Shown: one piece after another, positions 48,937 to 57,604 of the stretch
Layout: each line of letters starts with the position of its first letter
Numbering within the stretch: position 1 is the stretch's first letter
Source: Manduca sexta
Lineage: Eukaryota > Arthropoda > Insecta > Lepidoptera > Sphingidae
Reading direction: 5' to 3'
Assembly (NCBI RefSeq): GCF_014839805.1
Contig: NC_051129.1
Span: 11,226,920-11,290,919 of the forward strand
DNA: 64,000 nucleotides
Made by a program: the position numbers and the translations under genes
Notes under the pieces: generated by a model
The model's database searches: none
What the model was told of the DNA's origin: nothing
What the model saw: only the letters and a program-made list of their open reading frames with translations

Positions 48937-49976
48937 TGGCTGCAGCCAAAAAAGCTCTTCAAATAAGATTGCCTCCTCTGCCGAGTATAAAAGATGTTAT
49001 TCGTTTGTACAAATTGCGTGCTCTTAGAGAATTATCACAAAATTTTCTTATGGAACCTCGTTTGATTGACAAGATAGTGCGTGCAGCTGGCAACATCGAA
49101 AATCATGTGGTGTGCGAAGTGGGGCCCGGCCCTGGCGGAATTACCAGGTCGATAGTGCACCAAGCTCCGCGGAAGCTAATTCTAATCGAGAAAGACCGAC
49201 GTTTCGTTCCAACCCTAGAACTCGTAGCCGACGCGTGTCGAAATAAGATCGATGTCGACATTATTACTGGTGATATTTTGAAAACAGACATGACTCAGTA
49301 CATACCATCAGACGCAAAGGTTGGTTGGACTGACCCACCCCCTCCACTCCATCTCATAGGCAACTTGCCATTCAGTGTGTCTACAATATTGATTATAAGG
49401 TGGCTAGAAATGATATCAAAACAACAGGGGCCGTGGGCATTTGGTCGAGCCAGAATGACACTGACTTTTCAAAAAGAAGTAGCAGAGAGAATGGCAGCAC
49501 CCATTTTAAACGACCAGCGCTGCAGGCTTTCAGTCATGTGCCAGACTTGGTGTAATGTGAAGTACAAGTTTGATATATCTGGACAGGCTTTTGTACCAAA
49601 GCCAGATGTTGATGTAGGTGTGGTGACACTGACTCCTCACAAAACTCCCATAATCAAGCTGCCATTTAAACTTGTTGAGAAAGTTGTTCGTCAAATATTT
49701 TCAATGAGGAGAAAATATTCAATCAGAGGAGCTCAGACTCTGTTTCCAGAGGATGTGAGGGAAGACATGGCTTTAAGAATGTACAATATGGCAGATATAG
49801 ACCCTGTGACTCGGCCTTACCAAATCACAAATATGGAATTTGCCAGAATATGTGAGGCGTACAATGAAATAATTAAGAAACATCCCGAGCTTGAGAGCTA
49901 TGATTACAGAGCACCGAAAAATAAACCTAGTTATGTTGCAGAGGAAAAGAATGAAGATGCATACAATGAACTTTAA
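48936..49976 (+). CDS. TFB1M: Mitochondrial 12S rRNA dimethyladenosine transferase 1
   Basis: Methylates two adjacent adenines in the 3' hairpin of mitochondrial small-subunit rRNA with S-adenosylmethionine, and is needed for mitoribosome assembly. It has 346 residues in a single exon, normal for the KsgA/Dim1 family. Visible motifs: SQNFL (34-38), the SAM loop EVGPGPGG (61-68), E85 at the end of strand 2 (ILIEKD), GD at 112-113, and the catalytic NLPF (143-146). The PKPDVDVGV segment is the family's conserved C-terminal signature. The N-terminus is basic and short on acidic residues, as expected for mitochondrial import. The ATG overlaps the COA3 stop by one base; there is no room for a separate promoter between them. 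AATAAA follows at 50003. Confidence 0.97.
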   Translation: MAAAKKALQIRLPPLPSIKDVIRLYKLRALRELSQNFLMEPRLIDKIVRAAGNIENHVVCEVGPGPGGITRSIVHQAPRKLILIEKDRRFVPTLELVADACRNKIDVDIITGDILKTDMTQYIPSDAKVGWTDPPPPLHLIGNLPFSVSTILIIRWLEMISKQQGPWAFGRARMTLTFQKEVAERMAAPILNDQRCRLSVMCQTWCNVKYKFDISGQAFVPKPDVDVGVVTLTPHKTPIIKLPFKLVEKVVRQIFSMRRKYSIRGAQTLFPEDVREDMALRMYNMADIDPVTRPYQITNMEFARICEAYNEIIKKHPELESYDYRAPKNKPSYVAEEKNEDAYNEL

Positions 49977-50002
49977 GTTATAGTTTGTAGGTAGATGTAT
50001 TT

Positions 50003-50008
50003 AATAAA
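50003..50008 (+). terminator. Polyadenylation signal of the COA3-TFB1M transcript
   Basis: AATAAA 27 nt after the TFB1M stop. The duplicated block A begins within a few bases, so the shared sequence starts at the 3' end of this transcript. Confidence 0.75.
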
Positions 50009-51829
50009 AGTTGTTTAGTTTCAAAATATCTTTTATTATTATCACAAAGTAAGGATTATTTACATGATATTTATTTGTAAATACAAGTATTGTTCAATGG
50101 CAAAAAGAAAAATTATTCAGCTAATGAATAGGTTCCATTTACAGGTCTATCTGGTTTAAGAATTAGTGTTTATTATTTTAACTATTTTGAATATTTTTCC
50201 ATGATTGTATTGCCACCACTTGATTTTTCAGAACTTCATTGTTGTCAATGTCTCATCAGTAATATGCAATTAAAACGGAAGATGGTTGGTTTCTTTAGGG
50301 TCTTGTGAAAATCAATCTATACTTCGTACTATTGAGAAGGTTTACATGTTTCTTTTTTATAGTTTTGGTAAATTAAAAACACATACTCAAATTCTTGGAC
50401 TATTATTAATATTTTTTTTCACTAAAATCTGGTTCCTCATACTTTTCTGGATTTGATTCCTGGCTTTTTGATTTGCTGTCCTCTATAAAAAATAAGGCAC
50501 AATAAACCAATATTTTAAGTTGTAATTGTATTTAATATTCAGGTACTTTTAATCTGAAGAATTAGGTGATATGTTCTCTATTCAATTTAAAGTTATGTTT
50601 CTATGAGATGTAGAAGTCATTTGATCAGTAACCTCTTCAACATCATTATCATCACCATCATAAATCCAAACTTTCTGGTTAGTCCCTGTTTTCCTCCACT
50701 TGAAGCCTAACTTATTAATAATACGGCGAAGGCTACATTCAGAAACTTTGAAATTGATCTCTTCTCGTAACTTGTCTTGTAGCTTTGCGATAGTAAGTTT
50801 TTCACTTGTGAGTTGGTATTCGTGAATACACCTTTTAATAATCTCCTGGTCAGAAATGCTGACGCCCGTGACAGGACGCACACTTCGCCTTTTTTTTCCT
50901 GGTGTTTCAAATACGACATTAAATTCTGAATTTCTAGCATATTTAACGATGCGCTGTACAGTCGCTATTGAGGTGTTAGTAGCCTCCGCCGTGTCTTTAT
51001 AAATCATCCACGTACTTCTGTTAGGCCCCAACTCCGCTTTGTTTTTTATAAAACAATACACAGAATACACTATACCTCTTGCTTGTCCAGTATAAACTGT
51101 GTGGCTTTTCTTTGACATTTTAAAGTGTTGTTGTCTGTGTTTAACAGTGTAACAAAAATATGAAACAAATACAATAAACAAAAATAAACTAATTAAACAT
51201 TTTTCTTAAACTGAATGAATGGGTCACTAAAAAGACACGCAGGCAGGTGTACGGGAGTCGATTTACACGTCCAACTTCCAAGTCAAGTAGTCCAAAGAGC
51301 ACTTATAAAACAACGGAACCCCAAAAAAAAAAAGAATAATTTATAATACTAAAAACCGAAATCAAACCATAAGTAGTATTTCATACTTGAGCATCAACTA
51401 AGTTAAGATTTAGGATTCTTTTTTTTTTATTTATTTATTACGGCTCTGGAGACAAGTCCATTGAGCCCATTTATGTTATTTATATATACCAAGGTTCTGT
51501 GAATGGCATACGCTTCGGCTGTAAAGATGCTACAAAATACTATGTATTAATTTTATAATTCATCGATTTTTAGTCTGGGCATCATAAAATGCAGAACACA
51601 CACATTCATACTTTTTGACCCGTCAGTATTTAGGAGCCTAGTGCTGCCAACTCCAATAAATCGATGATATTACGTTCCTAGTTCAATATCAAAAGTCGCT
51701 ATTCGACTGGTGCCGCTGTGGCACAAGGTATTTTAAGACATACATAAAAGTCCTCATTTCTATTAAAATTTAGAATGTTTAAAGTTGGGAGCATGTTATA
51801 AAATAATTAAATCTTTTGGATCTATTTTA
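50008..51829. repeat. Block A of a 1.8-kb duplication (copy at 54531-56357)
   Basis: It matches block B in order, from AAAAGTTGTTTAGTTTCA to TAAATCTTTTGGAT.TATTTTATT. It holds the minus-strand HTH ORF at 50582-51118 and, at its far end, the last codons of the YqaJ-like ORF. Both blocks contain the same flanking words (GCTAATGAATAGGTTCCATT, GGCATACGCTTCGG, ATCGATGATATTACGTTCC). The break at 50008-50011 is inside the TFB1M 3' end, so A is probably in its original place and B the derived copy. Confidence 0.9.
50582..51118 (-). CDS. HTH-only ORF related to Tc1/mariner-type transposases, copy A
   Basis: 178 residues from the ATG at 51118 (MSKKSHTVYTGQARG), the start that lines up with copy B; a further in-frame ATG lies 21 codons upstream. 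The N-terminal part looks like a helix-turn-helix region (residues 35-65, DTAEATNTSIATVQRIVKYA) followed by a second helical domain ending LRRIINKLGFKWRK. In my recollection of this insect family, a DDE endonuclease domain normally follows that point. Here only a short acidic tail (DGDDNDVEEV) and a stop remain, and no DDE coding sequence is found down to 50008. Compared with copy B a TGA cuts off the last 11 residues. It could be a truncated transposon remnant or a host-adopted DNA-binding protein. Confidence 0.6.
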   Translation of the reverse strand: MSKKSHTVYTGQARGIVYSVYCFIKNKAELGPNRSTWMIYKDTAEATNTSIATVQRIVKYARNSEFNVVFETPGKKRRSVRPVTGVSISDQEIIKRCIHEYQLTSEKLTIAKLQDKLREEINFKVSECSLRRIINKLGFKWRKTGTNQKVWIYDGDDNDVEEVTDQMTSTSHRNITLN

Positions 51830-52440
51830 TTATTTATTTCCAAGTAAGGCACAGTTACAGGGGTTATTTTATAATATCTAGCAGCATATGGACACTTAAC
51901 CTCAACAACAGTATCTTTACCCAATATACCGTCTAGAGAAGCAGCCAGAAAAGGATATTCAAATGATATAATTAATACACTTTTTGTTACTTTTAGTACA
52001 TCTTTCACATTTGGGAATATTTCGTGGATTTTACAATGCACAACTGCCTTAGTATGCACAGCTTACTATTTTTCAGCAAGTATTTTTGGTATGTGTTTTA
52101 CTGTAGCACACTAAATGAAACATACTGGCAGTAATCCTGCATGATCTGTACCATTTCATGTACACCATCCAACAATACAGAGACATGTTTGCAACATACT
52201 TGAGTACCACTGCCTGCAGCACAATCGCAATGGCATACTTCAATTACTTCATCTTTACTTAATTTTATATCCACAAAGTATGTACCACTTTTTTCATGCT
52301 GGCTTTGCATTGTCCTCGCAAGTAGGTATAAATGCCATCTGTGGAATAGCGGGCAGTAACAAGATGTCGAAATTCGTAGAGGAGTTGTCCTTTAGGCTGA
52401 GCATTACTTATATCTGCAAAAAAACAAGAATAATGTAGTA
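51796..52440 (-). pseudogene. Decayed SWIM zinc-finger / YqaJ nuclease ORF
   Basis: Two minus-strand pieces. 52310-52098 has a SWIM-type zinc finger, CHCDCAAGSGTQVCCKH, and the run before it (52440-52310, with GQCKASMKK) continues the domain only after a 1-nt frameshift in an A run near 52300. 52059-51796 has FLAASLDGILGKDTVVEVK, the YqaJ nuclease core (D and E-x-K residues). A stop and frame change separate the two. SWIM plus YqaJ ORFs are frequent in arthropod genomes as mobile-element passengers; I cannot name the element. The last codons lie within duplicated block A. Confidence 0.7.
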
Positions 52441-54379
52441 AGTAAATATAATATAATGTTATTAAGACATCATGATATATGAGGGTATATCAATTTAAAT
52501 AAGTATTATTTTCTCCTTAATGCTATATGTATATTGGGAGAAAATAATAATATACATCACTGCCCTAAAATACGTAAATAGTTTTATTTTAATATTTCTA
52601 AGACAAAAAAAACAAACAATACATAATAAAAATAACATGTATGGAGCTTTCAATTAAATAATGAATAATTGCACGAAAGGCAGATATTTTTTTTATATAA
52701 ATACCTCATACCAAAGTCTGTTTTACAACAATAAATCTAATAAAATAAAATTTCACTCAACGGTCGTGTTATATACGGCCAAATTGAATAGCCGCTTTTT
52801 CATTATAAGAACAGTACATTACAACCACCTCCGTGACTTGTGACGGTCATTGCATTCAAGGCTCTTACAAAAACATGACGTTACACGTGATTAAAAAATG
52901 ACCTTATGTAGTGGGTGTAAGGTCGAATTTGTGTTTAGTCAATCAATACTTATGATTTTCTGTTTCATCTTTTGTTTCGATTTATCGACGACGCAAATTT
53001 TTGTTGTCACATTTCGAATTCGCAAGGAGTTTAGTATTATAATTCTCTTTGGAGTTTAGTTCGGCCTTTAGGATTCGATACAAGATACACGTGGTATACC
53101 AACATTTCGGTATGAAGCTCCGTCATGCACCGTCAGTGCTAGCATAACTAAAGCTGCGGTGGAACCCGAACTAACCAATTGATCCCAACCTGATACCGAT
53201 GCCTATCTACTATCTGTAGACATTATTTGTAGTAACAAACTGCAGTTGATATTTGGATAACTGATTGTGGACTCAAAGCACGTAAAACATACTCAGGTTA
53301 TTGTTTTCAAATTCAATATGCCAGTGAAAAACAAAAGATTTTCATAGTCTACATTTTAATCCAGCAAGGGTGATGAAATTTGGCACATTGGTACTGAAAG
53401 AGACAATACAAACACATGCTTTTTGTGGACAACCATAACTGCTTGCAGATATTATACTCAAGTGGCTCATATGATAATCTTTATGGACTTACCAAATATG
53501 GGAGGTATTATATCTCTTGCAATTGAAAAAAACGACAATACATGGGACAAATAATTGACTGAGGAAATAAAGAAACCTGGTGACCAAGATAGATTTATTG
53601 CCATTGTAAAAAGGTATATATTAGATGCTACTCTATATATTACTGTTTACATGGAAGGGGAATATTTAATCTTAGTCATATCAGATGGGAGTATGCATAT
53701 AAAGAATATTTGCAGCCAGCTTTTGTTCCAGCATGGCTCTAACTGCGTGCAAAAGTTTTCTACTGTCCTTTCCAGGGCTTGAAACTAGTTTCCTTTCATA
53801 TGTCAGTGCTTTAGCTGTAAAAGCAAACCATACCATATTTTTTATGTAATATTTTTCATAATGCATTCTCTAAAATTGCAGCACATAAAACATATAAAAA
53901 AGATTTTGCTTGCTATTGGGATATAACTATGGTCAAGCCAAGGTACAGTCGATATTGCGCCCCTGTCGTAATAAAAAGTTAATGATTCTTCTCATTTTTA
54001 TTTTCTATTTTTCCCATTATAAAATTATTTTAACTTAAATTTAAAAGGTACATCATATTTGATGTGGTTTTAAATGATACATGTATATACTACTACAATA
54101 TATCCAATGTGAAAAGAATAAGTAACGCCCCCTCACGGTTATTTTGATGCGACAGCGTTGATTATTTATATATAGTTCTTATTTGTGCTGCTATACTCAG
54201 TCAGCCATCACTCACAGTAACAAATTATCTTGCCGAAATATCCATGAATATTAATCATTGTTACATTTTTCTTTCAACTGCGAGAAGTAATCACTAACTA
54301 GACATGAATTTAAATTCTTTATTTATCAATACTTGTTTAGTTACCCAGATTAAGGATGAAACAAAAGAGAGCTTGGACC
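52441..54379. other. Region between the duplicated blocks, no gene recognised
   Basis: One stretch (53280-53870) has open frames on both strands (for example LPNMGGIISLAIEKND on + before 53555, interrupted by a stop) that look like a decayed coding sequence, but I cannot assign a family. The rest is AT-rich without motifs. Confidence 0.35.
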
Positions 54380-54540
54380 TTAAATCTGTTGTATCCAGCT
54401 TGTATATTGGTGGAATCTGAAATAAATAAAATAATGCAGTTTTCTGACAAATATATATATTATCATAATTTGGAAAGGTTTCATTGTTGCATTTTTAGTA
54501 CAAGAAATAAAAATGTGTTGGTAAAAGTTGTTTAGTTTCA
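54380..54540 (-). pseudogene. Duplicated piece of TRIT1: start of last exon plus preceding intron
   Basis: Matches 57885-58024. On the - strand it includes the intron end, the acceptor TTTATTTATTTCAG and the first 39 or so bases of the TRIT1 last exon (ATTCCACCAATATACAAGCT), then diverges. At the other side the match stops at GTAAAAGTTG (54531-54540), where duplicated block B begins. A non-functional fragment. Confidence 0.85.
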
Positions 54541-56357
54541 ATATATCTTTAATTACTATCACAAAGTAAGAATTATTTACAACATGGACATTTATTTATA
54601 AATGCAAGTATTATTTAATGGCAAAATGAGAAATGATTCAGCTAATGAATAGGTTCCATTTACAGATCTATCTGGTTTAAGGAATTAGTGTTTATTATTT
54701 TAACTATTTTTAATATTTTTCCATGATTGTATTGCCGCCACTTGATTTTTCAGAACTTCATTGTTGTCAATGTCTCATCAGTAATATGCCATTAAAACGG
54801 AAGATGGTTGGTTTCTTTAGGGTCTTGTGAAAATCAATCTATAATTCGTACTATTGAGAAGGTTTACATGTTTCTTTTTTATAGTTTTGGTAAATTAAAT
54901 ACACATACTCAAATTCTTGGACTATCATTAATATTTTTTTCACTAAAATCTGGTTCCTCATACTTTTCTGGATTTGATTCCTGGCTTTTTGATATGCTTT
55001 CTTTTATAAAAAAACAAGGCACAATAAACCAATATTTTTAATTCCAATTGTATTTAATAATCAGGTACTTTTAATCTGAAGAATTAGGTGATATGCGTTC
55101 CATTAAATTTAAGGTTACGTTTCTATGAGATGTAGAAGTCACTTGATCAGTAACCTCTTCAACATCATCACTATCATCGCTATCATTGCCATCATCGCCA
55201 TCATCATCATTAATCCAATTTATCTGGTAATTACCCGATTTTTTCCACTTGAAGCCTAACTTTTTAATAATACGGCGAAGGCTACATTCAGACCCTTTGA
55301 AATTAATCTCTTCTCGTAACTTGTCTTGTAGTTTCGCGATCGTAATTTTTTCATTTGTGAGTTGGTATTCGTGAATACACCTTTTAATAATCTCCTGGTC
55401 AGAAGTGCTCACCCTCGTGACCCTTTGCCTGGTTTTTTCTGGTGTTCGAAATACGACATTATTTCCTGAATCTCTAGCATATTTAACGATTTTCTCTACA
55501 GTCGATATTGAGGTGTTAGTAGCCTCCGCCGTGTCTTTATAAATCTTCCACGTACTTCTGTTAGGCCCCAACTCTGCTTTGTTTTTTATAAAACAATACA
55601 CAGAATACACCATACGTCTTGATTGTCCATTATAAGCTATGTTGCTTTTCTTAGGCATTTTAAAGTTTTATAGTCTTTGTTTACCAATGCAACAAAAATA
55701 AGAAACAAATACAATAAACAAAAATAAACTAATTTAACATTTTTCTTAAACAGAATGAATGGGTCACTAAAAAGGCACGCAGTCGATTTACATGTTCAAC
55801 TTCCAAGTCCATTAGTCCAAAGAGCACTTATAAAACAAAGGAACCCCAGAAAAAAAGAATAATTTATAATACTAAAAACCGAAATCAAATCATGAGTAGA
55901 ATTTGAGCATCAACTAACAAATCAACTAAGTTAAGATTTAGGTTTTTTTTTTTAATTATTTAATACGGCTCTAGAGACAAGTCTATTGAGCCCGTCTATG
56001 TTATTTATATATACCAAGGTTCTGTGAATGGCATACGCTTCGGATGTAAAGATGCTACAAATACTATGTATTAATTTTATAATTCATCTATTTTTAGTCT
56101 GGGCATCATAAAATGCTGAACACACAACATTCATACTTTTTGTCCCGTTAGTATTTAGGAGCCTAATGCTGCCAACTCCAATAAATCGATGATATTACGT
56201 TCCTAGTGCAATATCAAAAGTCGACATTCGACTGGTGCCGCTGTGGCACAAGTTTTTTTTATTACATACACAAAAGTCCTCATTTCTATTAAAATTTAGG
56301 ATTTTAAGTTGTAGGGAGCATGTTATAAAATAATTAAATCTTTTGGATATATTTTAT
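54531..56357. repeat. Block B of the 1.8-kb duplication
   Basis: Copy of 50008-51829 with scattered substitutions and small indels. It starts at the microhomology AAAAGTTG shared by the TFB1M 3' end, by TRIT1 intron sequence (58017-58024) and by this junction. It ends after TCTTTTGGATATATTTTATT, where the YqaJ codons stop being shared. Confidence 0.9.
55071..55658 (-). CDS. HTH-only ORF related to Tc1/mariner-type transposases, copy B
   Basis: 195 residues starting MPKKSNIAYNGQSRR. Same plan as copy A: helix-turn-helix type N-terminus, a helical middle ending LGFKWKK, then a long aspartate-rich tail (about residues 148-162) and a C-terminus MERISPNSSD that copy A has lost to a stop codon. 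No DDE catalytic region follows. The open frame is kept across nearly 200 codons in spite of many differences from copy A, and a pure acidic insertion is multiple-of-three in length. This hints at, but does not prove, selection on the protein. Expression is unknown. Confidence 0.6.
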   Translation of the reverse strand: MPKKSNIAYNGQSRRMVYSVYCFIKNKAELGPNRSTWKIYKDTAEATNTSISTVEKIVKYARDSGNNVVFRTPEKTRQRVTRVSTSDQEIIKRCIHEYQLTNEKITIAKLQDKLREEINFKGSECSLRRIIKKLGFKWKKSGNYQINWINDDDGDDGNDSDDSDDVEEVTDQVTSTSHRNVTLNLMERISPNSSD

Positions 56358-57265
56358 TTAAGTCGATAACTTATAATCTGTGGTAAGAAGTTTTACTATT
56401 ACGTCAGTTGTACCATGTATGTTCTATCCAATAACTAAATATAAAGAGGACAGGCCTCAAAAGTTAGCTATATGAATAAGTAATATTTATGTTAGGGAAA
56501 TCGACGCAGAATTGTCAATATATATGTCTATCTCTTTTACTCAAAGCTTATTTGGAACGCAACAAATATTGCTTTCTTCGAATATGGCACTATTTCGTTA
56601 ACTTCAACACACTGGGACCGCATTGCGGCAGAAACGCCATTTATTGCAGCCCAGTCAGCAAGTACATGTAGTGTCAGACGATGTAAACAAATCTTCATAA
56701 ATATTGAATTTAAAGTAATTTTTTTGGGATTGTTTGTCTTTCTTTTAATTCTTCGATGTCGATACAAAATTTTCGGTACTAGCATATCACTATTGTAAGG
56801 GGCGGAGTCGGCGCCATTTTATGCATTAAATGTGCTGCATGTCACGTGACCATATCACTCATCCTCTATACTCTTTTATTATTGGTTCTATCGTGTAAAG
56901 TAGACTTCTTATCAATATTTCTGAGTTAAAGTGTACCTATATAAGGGAAAAATTTGATAAACGTTAAGAACAGAAATTAATCAAGTACCCAATCTAAACC
57001 CCTTTCTTTCCAAAATAAAATATTATAGAATCCAAATGAAATGTCTCAAAGCTGCTCCGTTCTATCGAGATCCTTTTTTTATAATTCATAGAATCAGCAC
57101 TAGGTTTCGTTGGCAACATTTGTGCATTTACAGTTATTAAACTGCCCCGTCGAATTACAAACTCGAGTATACATTACACCGTTTTATAGTACGAAACTTT
57201 ATAATACGGCTGTCGTAGAGCGCGTCCTAAACTTTACAAAGAGTAGTCCCAAAGTGGCAACATTT
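56358..57265. other. Intergenic, nothing recognised
   Basis: AT-rich. Open frames at 56489-56785 overlap on opposite strands and have no recognisable motif. Confidence 0.4.
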
Positions 57266-57515
57266 AGCGACTTTAGTGGTGGTAGGTCTCTCATATGTGA
57301 GAGCCCGCCTGGGTAGGTATCCCCGCAATGTCTATTTCTGCGCCAAGCAGCATTGTGTAGTCACTGTTGTGTTCCGGTTTGAAGGACATTGTAGCCACAT
57401 AATAAGATTTAACATCTCATGTCTCAGGATGTCGAGTGCAGTGGAGTACCAAACAATATTTTGTTATTCAAGGTGTTGGATGGTGTTTCTTCTCTTTATG
57501 GGCGGTCGTCTTCTA
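57266..57515. repeat. Retroelement fragment (GTAGGTCTCT family)
   Basis: GGTGGTAGGTCTCTCATATG, CGCAATGTCTATTTCTG and GTTCCGGTTTGAAGGACAT, then TTCAAGGTGTTGGATGGTGT near the end. The most complete copy in the window; others at 12597 and 61358. The open frames here belong to the repeat. Confidence 0.65.
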
Positions 57516-57604
57516 TTTAAAATGGATATATATACATGCAATGAAAAGAAGTTATGTCTGTAAAGTAAAAAAATCTGGTAAGTGGGTACATTCATTTCCA
57601 GTAG

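Noticed and set aside
49103..49291. Minus-strand frame inside TFB1M
   Set aside because: Antisense shadow of a clearly conserved coding region.
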